From: DATBDN01 sp963715995
GTDB taxonomy: Bacteria; Actinomycetota; Thermoleophilia; Solirubrobacterales; Thermoleophilaceae
Assembly: GCA_963715995.1 (NCBI GenBank)
Contig: OY970283.1
Coordinates: 1,984,001 to 2,048,000 of the forward strand
Direction of reading: 5' to 3'
DNA length: 64,000 nucleotides
The first letter of the stretch is position 1; every line of letters starts with the position of its first letter. Below the pieces are notes generated by a model. That model did no database searches. It worked only from the letters and a program-made list of their open reading frames with translations, and was not told the DNA's origin. This document shows, one piece after another, positions 1 through 9,158 of this stretch. A program made the position numbers and the translations under genes.

Positions 1-92
1 GAAGTGCGTGCAATAGCCCGGATGTAGATCACGAGCACGGCGACAAAGCCAAGAAGCACAAGGGCCACCAGCACACCGAGAAGCACTTCCAT
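1..92 (-). CDS. Small membrane protein, N-terminal part only
   Basis: The minus strand opens with an ATG at 92 and reads MEVLLGVLVALVLLGF followed by more hydrophobic residues and IYIRAIART, then leaves the window at base 1. The visible 30 residues form one strong membrane helix with a basic cytoplasmic edge, so it is probably a small inner-membrane protein or the signal anchor of a larger one. No family can be assigned from this fragment. Confidence 0.4.
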   Translation of the reverse strand, partial: MEVLLGVLVALVLLGFVAVLVIYIRAIART

Positions 93-273
93 CAGGCGAG
101 TATGGCTCGCACACGGCACCTCCGCTTTCGTCGGTGAGCAGCTACCGCTCTTCGTCCAATGCAGGAGCAGAGCAAGATCGACCTGCCGCATTGATCAGCC
201 TGTGTTCGGGTAGGTCGACTGCATCGACCCCGGCTTCGGCACTCCCAAGGACGCCGCCTACCTGTACGTCCGC

Positions 274-408
274 ATGCTGGTTGTTGCGGCAGTACTCCTG
301 ATTGCGCTCGCGGTGTTTTCCGCCCCACCCATGATCGCCGGAACCATCGTCACAGGGGTTTTGATCGTGACCGGCTTCTGGTTGATACGGCGCAAGTCAA
401 CCTCGTAG
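274..408 (+). CDS. Hypothetical 44-residue membrane protein
   Basis: An ATG at 274 opens a 44-codon frame ending in TAG. The product has two hydrophobic stretches (about residues 2-16 and 20-37) and a basic tail (WLIRRKSTS), the pattern of a two-helix mini membrane protein. There is no clear ribosome binding site, and the frame stays open upstream, so both the start and the gene itself are tentative. No homologue is recognised. Confidence 0.3.
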   Translation: MLVVAAVLLIALAVFSAPPMIAGTIVTGVLIVTGFWLIRRKSTS

Positions 409-611
409 ACGGACTGCCGCTTCCGTCCGAAAGCACAGCGCCGGGATCACCGCCGCCATGGTCGAGCGTTGCGCGGAAGCGAGGGCGACGCGGACATTCT
501 CGGGGGTCATCCGTTTGGACGACGCAAGTTCGTCCGCCGGGATGACGACCGACCCACGTGTGAGTGGGAGGCTGGGATCAGCATCCGCCCAAAGCAAGGA
601 GGCGTAGGGAA
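409..611. other. Intergenic, no supported gene
   Basis: About 200 bases between two small genes. A 66-codon minus-strand frame exists here, but it lacks a ribosome binding site and has no recognisable motif. The only clear signal is the AGGAGG sequence near 598, which serves the gene starting at 612. Confidence 0.4.
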
Positions 612-794
612 ATGATCAGCCAGCTCACTCACATCGCGGCACAGGAGCAACTCGAATCGCAGCTCCGCTCGGCACGCAGCCACCGCCAGGCTGCCGTGGT
701 CAACGCTCAGAAGCGCGACATCGCAACATTCGTCGTTCCCGAGCCTCACCCGCGCCGGCTCCACCTGCGGCGGCGGCCGCAGATCGCCGCTTAG
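612..794 (+). CDS. Hypothetical 60-residue protein
   Basis: The ATG at 612 follows a strong ribosome binding site (AAGGAGG, spacing about 9), which fixes the start. The product begins MISQLTHIAAQEQLESQLRS and is helical and charged in the first half; the C-terminus is rich in arginine and proline (LHLRRRPQIAA). It has no signal peptide or membrane segment. Function unknown. Confidence 0.55.
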   Translation: MISQLTHIAAQEQLESQLRSARSHRQAAVVNAQKRDIATFVVPEPHPRRLHLRRRPQIAA

Positions 795-914
795 CCGCGC
801 ATCCACCAACCGAAGCTTCGAGGGCCCGCCACGTGCGGGTCCTCCGCGTTTGGCGGCGGGTGAGCGCATGAGCGCAGAGCCCCAGCTTCCGCCCATCTCC
901 GTACCATCCACCGC

Positions 915-3029
915 CTGACGGGCTCCGGGTCTCAGCCTGCCTTTCTTGCTCAGAGTCTCCAGCGGGTCACGGAGGCGGCCCTTGCGTATCTGGATCTCGA
1001 CCGGCTGCTCGACGCGCTGCTCGACCGGATCCTCGAGGTCCTCGATGCGGACACGACCGCGATCCTGCTGCTGGACGAGGACACCGACGAACTGGTCGCT
1101 CGCGCTGCGCGCGGGCTCGAGGAGGAGGTCGCGCGTGGCTTCCGCGTCGCGGTAGGCCGCGGGTTCGCCGGGCGCGTAGCGGCCACTGGCAAGCCGGTCG
1201 TGATCGACGACCTCAAGCCGGGCGACGCCGTGAACCCGCTGCTCTACGAGAAGCAGATCCGCTCGCTGCTCGGCGTGCCCCTGATCGTCGAAGGCCGGCT
1301 GGTCGGCGTCCTCCACGTCGGCTCGCTCACCGTGCGGCCGTTCAGCGAGGAGGACACTTCGGTACTCCAGATCGTGGCCGATCGCGTCGCGCTGGCGATC
1401 GACCACGCGCGCCTGTTCGAGCGGGAGCGCCGTGCGCGCACCGAGGCCGAGCAGGCCGTGGAGCGCCTCAGCCAGCTCCAATCCGTCACCGAGAGCGCGC
1501 TCGCCTACCTCGATCTCAACGAGCTCCTCCAGGTTCTCCTCGAGCGCGTGGTCGAGATGCTCGGCGTCGACACCGCCGCGGTGCTGATCGCGACCGAGGA
1601 CGGCAGCAACCTCACCGCGCGCGCCGCGCGGGGGCTCGAGGAGGAGGTCGAGCGCGGCTTCAGCCTGCCGATTGGAGAGGGCTTCGCGGGGCGGATCGCC
1701 GCGGAGCGCCGCCCTGTGATCCTGCCCGCGATCTCACGCGAGACCGTCGTGAACCCGCTGATGTTCGAGAAGGGCGTCGCCTCGCTCATGGGCGTGCCGA
1801 TGATCGTGGAGCGCCGGCTGGTGGGCGTGATGCACGTCGGCAGCCTCACACCGCGGGACTTCACCGACGACGAGGCCGATCTCCTCCAGGCCGTGGCCGA
1901 CCGGGTCGGCCTTGCGATCGAGCACGATCGCCTGTTCGAGCAGCACCGAGTCGCGGAGATGATGCAGCGCTCGCTGCTGCCCGAGGACCTGCCCCAGCCC
2001 CCCGGCCTGACTCTCTCCGCGCGCTACCTCCCCGCCGCCGCGCGGCGGCTCGTCGGCGGCGACTGGTACGACGCGATCGAGCTGTCGGACGGTCGCGTCG
2101 GGATCGTGATCGGGGACGTGGTCGGGCATGGGCTCGAGGCCGCGATGACGATGGGCGCGCTGCGCACCGCGCTCCAGGCCTACGCGAACCTCGGTCTCCC
2201 CCCCGGTGAGGTCGCGTCGCAGCTGGCGCGCTTCTCGATCGGCTCGGGGCAGCGCCAGATGGCCACCTACGTGTATGGCGTGATCGACGCCGAGCGCTCC
2301 GAGTTCCGCTTCGTGAATGCCTCCCACCCCGCTCCGATGGTCGTCCGCCCGGACGGCAGCGCGGAGCTGCTCGAGGCCCCGCACCTGCCGCCGCTCGGCA
2401 CCGGGACGGTCCCGGTTGCGGAGGAGACGGTCGTCGCGCTCGAGCCCGGCACCACGCTGGTGCTCTACACCGACGGCCTGGTGGAGCAGCGCGGCAGCCG
2501 CCTGTTGGCGCGCCAAGACGAGCTCCACGAGCTCGCTGCCCACGCGCCGGCCGACCCGGAGCTGCTCTGCGATGTGCTGATCGCCGGCATGCTGCGTGGT
2601 GAGCCGCCGCCCGACGACGTGGCGATCCTGACCGTCCAGCGCGCCGCGACCGCCGACGAGGCCCTGAACCTGCGCGTGGCCGCGCGCCCGGAGGAGCTGG
2701 CCGCCATCCGCCGCCTGCTGCGCGGCTGGCTGGCCGACAGCGGCGCCGACCGCGGCGCGATCGAGGCGGTCCTGCTCGCGAGCGGCGAGGCCTGTACGAA
2801 CGCTGTCGAGCACGCCTACGGGCCGGGTGACCAGACTTTCGAGCTAAGCGGCTTCCGCGAGGGCGACGACGTGGTCATCGTCGTGCGCGACCAGGGCCGC
2901 TGGCGCGCGCCCCGCGGCACGAACCGGGGACGGGGACTCGGGCTGATGGAGACATTCATGGACGAAGTCGCCGTCGTACCAGGCGAGGAAGGCACGGAGG
3001 TCAGGATGCGGAGGAGAATGAACGGCTGA
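915..3029 (+). CDS. GAF-GAF-PP2C phosphatase-HATPase stress regulator (RsbU/RsbW type)
   Basis: Predicted cytoplasmic partner-switching protein. In order it has two GAF sensor domains, a SpoIIE/PP2C-type serine phosphatase (GGDWYDAIEL, GDVVGHG, YTDGLVE, PPDDVAIL) and a C-terminal HATPase_c anti-sigma-kinase-like domain (EACTNAVEHAYG, RGLGLMETFMDE). The GAF domains look like a recent tandem duplication: AARGLEEEV occurs in both. The frame is open from 864 but has no ATG, GTG or TTG before a GTG at 1200, which would cut the first GAF in half. The CTG at 915 used here is a placeholder; ATC at 906, or a frameshift joining an ATG at 868, are alternatives. The phosphatase would dephosphorylate STAS antagonists such as the product of the next gene, which overlaps it. 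Confidence 0.85.
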   Translation: MTGSGSQPAFLAQSLQRVTEAALAYLDLDRLLDALLDRILEVLDADTTAILLLDEDTDELVARAARGLEEEVARGFRVAVGRGFAGRVAATGKPVVIDDLKPGDAVNPLLYEKQIRSLLGVPLIVEGRLVGVLHVGSLTVRPFSEEDTSVLQIVADRVALAIDHARLFERERRARTEAEQAVERLSQLQSVTESALAYLDLNELLQVLLERVVEMLGVDTAAVLIATEDGSNLTARAARGLEEEVERGFSLPIGEGFAGRIAAERRPVILPAISRETVVNPLMFEKGVASLMGVPMIVERRLVGVMHVGSLTPRDFTDDEADLLQAVADRVGLAIEHDRLFEQHRVAEMMQRSLLPEDLPQPPGLTLSARYLPAAARRLVGGDWYDAIELSDGRVGIVIGDVVGHGLEAAMTMGALRTALQAYANLGLPPGEVASQLARFSIGSGQRQMATYVYGVIDAERSEFRFVNASHPAPMVVRPDGSAELLEAPHLPPLGTGTVPVAEETVVALEPGTTLVLYTDGLVEQRGSRLLARQDELHELAAHAPADPELLCDVLIAGMLRGEPPPDDVAILTVQRAATADEALNLRVAARPEELAAIRRLLRGWLADSGADRGAIEAVLLASGEACTNAVEHAYGPGDQTFELSGFREGDDVVIVVRDQGRWRAPRGTNRGRGLGLMETFMDEVAVVPGEEGTEVRMRRRMNG

Positions 3030-3385
3030 TGCTGGCGACGATGCACATGGAGACCCATGGCGAGACGACCGTTGCGCGGATCGTCGGTGAGGTCGACGCC
3101 TCGAACGCACCCGACTTCACCAACCAGCTGAAGGAGCTGCTGCCCAACTCGGCGCTCGGCCTCGTGCTGAACCTGAGCGAGACGAGCTACATCGACAGCT
3201 CAGGCGTGCATCTCATCTTCGACCTGGCCGAGGCGCTGCGCAGGCGCCAGCAGGGCCTCTACCTGGTGGTCGAGCCCGATTCGTTCGTCGGGGACGTGCT
3301 CGGCGTGGTGAACGTGCGCGGAACGGCGGAGGTCTTCCCGACGCTGAAGGAAGCGCTCGACGCGAGCCAGGCCACCAGCGACTGA
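3029..3385 (+). CDS. STAS-domain anti-sigma factor antagonist
   Basis: This 118-residue protein is a single STAS domain of the SpoIIAA/RsbV type. The phosphorylatable serine region reads YIDSSGVHLIF, and the early strand reads VARIVGEVDASN. When dephosphorylated, such proteins bind an anti-sigma kinase and free a sigma factor. The ATG overlaps the stop of the GAF-PP2C gene (TGATG), so the two are translationally coupled and are the likely phosphatase/substrate pair. A second in-frame ATG at 3041 is also possible. No cognate sigma factor is adjacent. Confidence 0.85.
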   Translation: MLATMHMETHGETTVARIVGEVDASNAPDFTNQLKELLPNSALGLVLNLSETSYIDSSGVHLIFDLAEALRRRQQGLYLVVEPDSFVGDVLGVVNVRGTAEVFPTLKEALDASQATSD

Positions 3386-3401
3386 CGGGCCGCCGGCGCG
3401 C

Positions 3402-5816
3402 TCAGCAGGCAGCGACCGGGCGCACGACCGTCAGGCGCTTGCCCTTGGCGCTCGTCCGCATCGTCACCCTCACCCGATAGGCCTTGTGCGTGGAGCGCCT
3501 GAAGCTGACCTGACGGACGTTGCGTCCCTTCGCGTGGCGCAGCACGTGCCCGCCACGGCTCACGGCCACCGAGATGATCCGGGCGCCCTTCAGCCGCGGC
3601 AGCCGCAGCGTGAGCCTGGTCGAGCAGCGGGCTGACTTCACGGCGAGCTTCGTGCAGTCGAGCTTCAGGTCGAGCGGCCCGTCGCTCTTCACGTTCAGCA
3701 ATGGCGCGCAGCTGAGCCGCGCCCGCGCCGCGTCGACCGTGGCCGTGCCGATGTTCGTGGCGACGACGTCGAGCACGTCGCGCGTGGGCGTCGCCGGGGC
3801 AGGCGTCCAGTCCTGACTGCGCTCCACGTACGGCGTCGGGCCATGGTGGCCGCCGTCGAGCGTGCCGGCGCCGTCGCTGACGCCCGTGGGCGTGCCATCC
3901 CCCACTCCGAACGCCTCGCTGCGCGCGTCGAAGGTGCCGTCCGGGTTCGCCTTGCCATCGCGCACGGTCAGGCCGGAGGCCCAGTAGGCGTGATCGGCGA
4001 CCGACGCGGCGCCCGTCGAGTCCTCGCTCGGGTCGACCACGAAGGTCACGTGCGGCGGGTTGCGATCGACGCGGTGCGTGCCGAGCCAGTCGGCGCCCTT
4101 GCCGTACTCGTCGTTGGTCGCCAGCGTCAGGTGGTCGCCCGCCGGGAACAGGTCCTCGGTGAAGCGCAGGCCGGCGGCGGTCAGGTCCTTGACTGCCTGC
4201 TCGCTCTCGTTGATCTGCACCAGCTCGTCCGCGCCCGAGTTCCACGCCATGATCGGCGTGTTGCGAAGCGACGCGAGCTGGTCGTTCACGGTCCCCGGGA
4301 TGCCCACGACCGAAAAGCCGCGCGCGAACAGATCCGGGTAGCGGGCGAGCATCCGGTAGGTGCCGAAGCCACCCATCGAATAGCCCGAGACGACCGTCCA
4401 GTCGGGGTCGAGCTTGTAGCGGCGTGCAACGTCGGCCCAGACCTCGAACGTGTCGGCCTCGGCGTAGCCGGCGTAGAAGCCGTCTGGGCCGCGCCCGGCA
4501 GGCGTGATCACGATCGACCCGGGGCCGCGCTCCGCGAGCTGCGACTCGTTGTGGGAGTTCGCGTACTGGTTGTAATTGGCCGAAAGCGAGTGCAGCAGCA
4601 GCGTCATGCCGTAGCCGTCCGCGGGCTGAGGCTTCTTCGGGACGTAGATCGTGTACGGCTGGAGCTGGCCGACCATGCGGCCGATGCACTTCGACCCGGC
4701 GCTGAAGCTGGAGGCGAGGTCGTAACACACCTTCGAGTTGTCATAGCCCTGGCCGAACGAGTAGTGGCTCGCGACGATCCGGTTCATGGTGCCGGTCTTC
4801 GGCACGCCCGAGTCGTCGTCGGTGCCGGCGGCCAGCTTGCCGAAGTTCACGTCGGCGTGGAACTCGCTGATGTCGCCGGTCGCGAGCGCGGTGGCCTGCT
4901 GCTTCTCGCGCCACCAGGCTCCCTGGATCATTCCGCCGGCGGCGGCGTCGGCCATGTCGTAGGTGGGCAGCTCGCTCACGTCTGGCAGCGGCTCGTTCGT
5001 GCGCGGGCCGACGTTGAAGAGCGCCGCGCCGAGCGGGCTGGCGCCACCGGGCTTGCTCGCGCTGGCGGCTGCCGGCTGCGGGGCAAGATAGGCGTCGGCG
5101 ACCGGGTCCCAGAGCCCGACGCCGATCTCCACGCGTTGTGTCGACGAGCCAGGGTCCCACGCCGCATGCGGGACACGCACGTCGATCTGGCGCCGCTCGA
5201 GGTCGGTGGACACGCTCGCCCCAGGTGCGATCGCCTTGCCGGTTGCGGCGTCGGTCAACTGAGCGGTCGTGCCGTGCACGGTCAGGAACAGCTTGGCGGG
5301 CGAGTTGACCCCCGCCCCATCCGGCCACGCAAGAGCCGAGGCGGACGATCCGAGCGCGATCGTGAACCCCGTGCGCGCGGGATCCTTCAAGGTGTTCAGC
5401 GTGACGCGGAAGGCCGTCGCGTCGTCAAGCGGCTTGACACGCAGCTCGACCAGATCCGCCGCGTTGTCGCCGTAGACCGGGTCGGTCGGGTAGGTCAGCG
5501 TGCCAGCCGTCGGCGAGTACAGGTCGGCGCTCGCGCCGATCGGGTTGTTCGGGTCAACGCTGCCGGTGGCCCCGTGGTCGTCGTAGAGGAAGTCCTGGTA
5601 CAGGTACTCGCCGTCGCGGTAGGCGCTCGACCCCGACACGAGGATCGGATCGGCCTTCCACGGCGCGGCGTTCTCGAGCTGCGGCGCCTTCGCCGGCGGC
5701 AGGTAGAGCGCGTCCGGCCCCGGGCGCGGGCCCGACGACGGGGACGGCAGTGATCCCGCGAGCGCGGACGGGGCGAATGCGGCCAGCAGCGCGGCCGCGA
5801 CGAGCGTTGCGCGCAT
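3402..5816 (-). CDS. Secreted alpha/beta hydrolase (esterase) with accessory domain
   Basis: The 804-residue precursor has a clear signal peptide (first about 20 residues, cleavage near ALA-G). The N-terminal half (about 55-250) looks like the beta-sandwich module found with secreted glucodextranases; this is weak by eye. An alpha/beta-hydrolase core follows, with nucleophile motif GYSMGG (Ser480), candidate acid Asp530 (NSGADELV) and His562 (AGDHLT). Residues after about 690 form a basic beta-rich tail. The closest known types are secreted depolymerases and polyester or phenolic esterases; the substrate is unknown. Its ATG overlaps the stop of the upstream secreted protein (ATGA), so the two form an operon. 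Confidence 0.75.
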   Translation of the reverse strand: MRATLVAAALLAAFAPSALAGSLPSPSSGPRPGPDALYLPPAKAPQLENAAPWKADPILVSGSSAYRDGEYLYQDFLYDDHGATGSVDPNNPIGASADLYSPTAGTLTYPTDPVYGDNAADLVELRVKPLDDATAFRVTLNTLKDPARTGFTIALGSSASALAWPDGAGVNSPAKLFLTVHGTTAQLTDAATGKAIAPGASVSTDLERRQIDVRVPHAAWDPGSSTQRVEIGVGLWDPVADAYLAPQPAAASASKPGGASPLGAALFNVGPRTNEPLPDVSELPTYDMADAAAGGMIQGAWWREKQQATALATGDISEFHADVNFGKLAAGTDDDSGVPKTGTMNRIVASHYSFGQGYDNSKVCYDLASSFSAGSKCIGRMVGQLQPYTIYVPKKPQPADGYGMTLLLHSLSANYNQYANSHNESQLAERGPGSIVITPAGRGPDGFYAGYAEADTFEVWADVARRYKLDPDWTVVSGYSMGGFGTYRMLARYPDLFARGFSVVGIPGTVNDQLASLRNTPIMAWNSGADELVQINESEQAVKDLTAAGLRFTEDLFPAGDHLTLATNDEYGKGADWLGTHRVDRNPPHVTFVVDPSEDSTGAASVADHAYWASGLTVRDGKANPDGTFDARSEAFGVGDGTPTGVSDGAGTLDGGHHGPTPYVERSQDWTPAPATPTRDVLDVVATNIGTATVDAARARLSCAPLLNVKSDGPLDLKLDCTKLAVKSARCSTRLTLRLPRLKGARIISVAVSRGGHVLRHAKGRNVRQVSFRRSTHKAYRVRVTMRTSAKGKRLTVVRPVAAC

Positions 5817-8110
5817 CAGGCCGACCGTGCCGCCTTGCGCCGGGGCGCCTTCTTGGCCTTTGCCTTCTTTTTCGCCTTCTTCGGCGCGACCGCCCGCGAT
5901 GCCGGTGCGACGCCGAGCGGCTTGCCGCCGTAGATCACGTTGCCCTTCGCGTCCTGGTAGGTCTGCCAGGGGATCGCGCCCTGCTGGTCGATGCCCGGCT
6001 TCGACCAGTCACAGACGCCGTCAGGGAACGCCGTGCGGAGCTGGCTCCACTGGTCGTCGGTGAACGTGATCGGGTAGTAGTCCGACTGGCGTAGCGGCTT
6101 CAGCTGGCAGCTGTTGGTGTCGGTGGCGATGCTCTCCCCCGCCACCATCGCGGGCGTGGCGAACTTCGTCTGCACCGCGTCGAGCTGGCAGACCGGGCCG
6201 ACGCCCGGAACGCTGACCTGCTCCACGCCGTCGATCTGGGAGCAGCGGTCGTGCACGTCGCTCGGGCGGTCCTCGGCAACCTTCTGCTCCAGCGAGACAC
6301 TGCGGTGGTCGGACTCGACCTTCGTCAGCCAGCGGTCCATGGCGAGTAGGCCGTCGGTCGTGTAGGTGGGCGAGCCGATCAGCGGCGTCTGCCCGAACCA
6401 GATGACGTCGTTCTGCGGGAAGTGACCCTCCTCGCGCTCGAGCCGTGCGCGGATCGCCCACGAGCGGTAGGCGTCGTGGAAGGCGCCCGGGTCCGGCCCG
6501 CGCAGGTCGATGATCGCCAGGCCCTTCATGTTGTTGGTCTCGTTGATGCCGCCGCTCTGGTACGCGCGGCTGAGCGCCGGCTGATTCGCGAGCAGGCGCT
6601 GGTCGGTGTGCTGGATGTCGGCATCCACGCCGCCCACCTTCGAGTTCAGGTCGACGAACTGCGCCGGGGTGATCTGGCCCTTCTTCAGCGCGTCGAGGCC
6701 GAACTGGACCCCGACGTCGCCCAGCGGCAGCCCGGCGAAGCCGTGCCCGACCTTCTTCTCGGCCGCGCCCCACAGGGCCTGCGGACGCGGTCCGAAGACG
6801 TTGATCATGTAGTCGGCCAGGTCGCAGCGCACGCCGCTCGGGTTGCTGCCGGCGTTGTAGTCCTGGTCCGCCGGAACGCCGGCGCAGCCGTCGTCCGGAA
6901 CGCCGAGGTCGGTCCAGTAGACGGTGTCGAAGACGATCGCGTTGACGTGGTTCGGGTGCCCCTCGACCGCTGCGATCGAGGCGGGATCCCACTCCACGCC
7001 GGGCGCCCACAGCGCCGGGTTCTCCTCGTAGCGCCGAAGCAGGTTGTAGGCCGCGAGCTGCTGCCCGGTCGACCATGCGTCGGGGAAGCTGCACTGCGGC
7101 AGGATGCCCTGGTAGATGCCCGGGTAGGCGTTCGCGACCTGCTGCTGGGTGAGCGAGCCGCCCGAGCAGCCGGTGCCGATCGTGTAGCGGATCGTCCCGT
7201 ACTGCTCGACCAGTCGCTCCTTCGCCATCACGAGCGACTCGGCCTGGGTGACCACGTTGCAGTTGTGACCCGCGTTGTCGAGCGCCGTCGACATGACCGC
7301 GAAGCCGCGCCCGAGCGCGGCGGTCGGGCTGCTGGTGCCGGGCACGCCCGGGACGCCGCTGACGGCGACGGTGTCGCCGGTGGTGCTGGGCGCGGTGCCC
7401 GACTGATGCTCGATGCCGCAGCTGGCGCCGTGCGTGATCAGAAGCTTGTGGTTCCACTGTGACTGCGGGTCCCACGCCGTCCAGGGCTTGGACGGGTCGT
7501 AGAGCACGGTGATCTCGTACTGGTCGCGATCCTGGTAGCCGAGCTCGTTGCGGACGATGAACGGCACCGTCTTGCCCTGGTCGGTTGTCGTGGTGGCGAC
7601 GTCCGATGGCGGGTTCTTCGGGTCGTAGGCGGCGAAGCTGCCGGTGACCGACGACATGTACTGGAAGCTGTAGGCGACCGGCTGGTTGCACTGAGCGTCG
7701 ACGGCAGCGGCCTGGCACTTCCACGGCTGCACCTGCGGGCCGGAGAACACCGGACCGCCGTTCGGATGGTCGCTCAGCGTGATGCGCGCGCCGCGGCCGT
7801 CCGGCAGCTTGGCCTGAAGCGTGTTCGCGCCGACGGCGAGGCCGGTGAGGAGGCCCTCGTAGCGCCCGTTCGGTCGCAGCGCGAAGTCCTTCGTCACGTC
7901 CGCCTTGCCCAGCGTCATCACGATCTTCGACGGGCGCACGCCCTTGTCGTAGGAGACGGCGACGAGCGCGTCGCCTGCCGACACCAGGTCGGCGCGTCCG
8001 GACACCACCTCGATGCGGAGCGGCGACTTCGCGCTCTTCGCGTCGGCGGCCGCGGCAGGCGCGAGCATGGTGGCGATCAGGGCAGCTGTGAGTACGCGGG
8101 TGAGGTTCAT
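5816..8110 (-). CDS. Secreted DUF6351-type protein, possible esterase
   Basis: The ATG at 8110 gives a 764-residue protein with a good signal peptide (MNLTRVLTAALIATMLAPAA). The frame continues to an upstream start at 8170, but that would bury the signal peptide. After an Ig-like N-terminal region, the body carries a nucleophile-elbow-like GTGCSGGS and many cysteines, matching my memory of the actinobacterial DUF6351 family, which resembles tannase/feruloyl-esterase hydrolases. The C-terminus is strongly basic (KKAKKKAKAKKAPRRKAARS), which may bind wall polymers. It is followed by the other secreted hydrolase with an overlapping start. Substrate unknown. Confidence 0.65.
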   Translation of the reverse strand: MNLTRVLTAALIATMLAPAAAADAKSAKSPLRIEVVSGRADLVSAGDALVAVSYDKGVRPSKIVMTLGKADVTKDFALRPNGRYEGLLTGLAVGANTLQAKLPDGRGARITLSDHPNGGPVFSGPQVQPWKCQAAAVDAQCNQPVAYSFQYMSSVTGSFAAYDPKNPPSDVATTTTDQGKTVPFIVRNELGYQDRDQYEITVLYDPSKPWTAWDPQSQWNHKLLITHGASCGIEHQSGTAPSTTGDTVAVSGVPGVPGTSSPTAALGRGFAVMSTALDNAGHNCNVVTQAESLVMAKERLVEQYGTIRYTIGTGCSGGSLTQQQVANAYPGIYQGILPQCSFPDAWSTGQQLAAYNLLRRYEENPALWAPGVEWDPASIAAVEGHPNHVNAIVFDTVYWTDLGVPDDGCAGVPADQDYNAGSNPSGVRCDLADYMINVFGPRPQALWGAAEKKVGHGFAGLPLGDVGVQFGLDALKKGQITPAQFVDLNSKVGGVDADIQHTDQRLLANQPALSRAYQSGGINETNNMKGLAIIDLRGPDPGAFHDAYRSWAIRARLEREEGHFPQNDVIWFGQTPLIGSPTYTTDGLLAMDRWLTKVESDHRSVSLEQKVAEDRPSDVHDRCSQIDGVEQVSVPGVGPVCQLDAVQTKFATPAMVAGESIATDTNSCQLKPLRQSDYYPITFTDDQWSQLRTAFPDGVCDWSKPGIDQQGAIPWQTYQDAKGNVIYGGKPLGVAPASRAVAPKKAKKKAKAKKAPRRKAARSA

Positions 8111-8142
8111 CCTCCCGCAGAACGGGACGCGGGCCCTCGTTC

Positions 8143-8673
8143 TTACGGCAGCTCGCGAACCATCCGGCACGGATTCCCGACCGCCACCACCCCCGGCGGC
8201 ACGTCGGCGGTCACCACGCTGCCGGCCCCAACCACGCTTCCGCGCCCCACCGTCACTCCGGGGAGCACGATCGCCCCGCCGCCGAGCCAGACGTCGTCCT
8301 CCACCACGATCGGATGGCCGCTCTCGATCCCTGAGGCCCGCTCGGCGGCTTCGAGCGGGTGCTCCGCTGTCAGCAGCTGGACAGCGGGCCCGACCTGGAC
8401 GCGATCCCCGATCGTGATCGGCGCGACGTCGAGCAGCACGCAGTTGAAGTTGAGGAACGAGTCGCTGCCGATCCGGATGTTGAAGCCGTAGTCGCAGAAG
8501 AACGGTGAGCGGATGTCCGAGCCCTCGCCGAAGTGGGCGAACAGCGCGCGCAGCATCTGCTCGCGGCCGCCGGCGTCGGGCTGCTCGTCGAGCGCGCGCA
8601 TGAGCCGCCCGCGCTGGCTGCGCAGTGCGACCAGCTCGGGATCGCCGGCCGCGTACGGCTCGCCGGCGACCAT
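8143..8673 (-). CDS. maa: Maltose/galactoside-type O-acetyltransferase
   Basis: A 176-residue left-handed beta-helix acetyltransferase of the Maa/LacA/NodL group. The N-terminal helical cap begins MVAGEPYAAGDPELVALR. Hexapeptide repeats follow, including IVVEDDVWLGGGAIVLPGVT and GSVVGAGSVVTADV, and the catalytic histidine lies in LLTAEHPLEA. The enzyme transfers acetyl from acetyl-CoA to a sugar hydroxyl. Length and motif order are normal. The true sugar acceptor cannot be told from sequence, so the symbol names the family only. Confidence 0.85.
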   Translation of the reverse strand: MVAGEPYAAGDPELVALRSQRGRLMRALDEQPDAGGREQMLRALFAHFGEGSDIRSPFFCDYGFNIRIGSDSFLNFNCVLLDVAPITIGDRVQVGPAVQLLTAEHPLEAAERASGIESGHPIVVEDDVWLGGGAIVLPGVTVGRGSVVGAGSVVTADVPPGVVAVGNPCRMVRELP

Positions 8674-8693
8674 CCTGTCCCGCTCGGAGCGGC

Positions 8694-9095
8694 TCAGCTC
8701 TCGCCGACCGGCTGGCTGCGCTGCTTGATCGCCTGCTCGAGCTTGTCCATGACCGGCCCGAGCTGGCGCCGCATCCGCCGCAGGTCCCAGCCGGTCAGCG
8801 TGACCAGCCGCATCCGCGTCTTGGCGACCACCGTCGCGTTGCGCTGCTGCTTCTCCAGCACCCCGGCCTCGCCGAAGAAGTCGCCCGGGCCGAGCTCGGC
8901 GACTTCCTCCCCGCCGATGATCACCTCGGCTGTGCCTTCCACGATCGCGAACAGGTCATACGCGTAGCCGCCCTCGTCGACCAGGTGCTTGCCTTGCGAG
9001 ACCGTCACCTCGTCGGCGTAGGTGGCCAGCGATTCGAGGTCCTCTTCGGACAGGTCGCTGAACAGCGGGATCTTTCCGAGCTCGTGTGCGTCCAT
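8694..9095 (-). CDS. Cyclic nucleotide-binding domain protein
   Basis: A 133-residue stand-alone CRP-type sensor domain. It starts MDAHELGKIPLFSDLSEEDL and has the phosphate-binding cassette region GPGDFFGEAGVLEKQQRNAT, in which the usual Arg-Ala/Ser-Ala is RNA. There is no DNA-binding helix-turn-helix or catalytic domain, so it would act by protein contact or as a ligand sink. It sits 20 bases upstream of the acetyltransferase gene on the same strand. Confidence 0.8.
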   Translation of the reverse strand: MDAHELGKIPLFSDLSEEDLESLATYADEVTVSQGKHLVDEGGYAYDLFAIVEGTAEVIIGGEEVAELGPGDFFGEAGVLEKQQRNATVVAKTRMRLVTLTGWDLRRMRRQLGPVMDKLEQAIKQRSQPVGES

Positions 9096-9158
9096 GGGCG
9101 GGCATCCAACACGACTGCGCGTTTTGCCGCAAGGACGTCGCCCGTGCGACGGTCACAG

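Noticed and set aside
397..597. A 66-codon minus-strand frame near the left end
   Set aside because: It has no ribosome binding site and no recognisable family; kept as intergenic.
3843..5753. A 636-codon open frame on the plus strand opposite the secreted hydrolase
   Set aside because: It is a GC-driven shadow of the real minus-strand gene: composition is Arg/Ala/Gly/Val-rich with no motif, while the opposite strand encodes a signal peptide and catalytic motifs.
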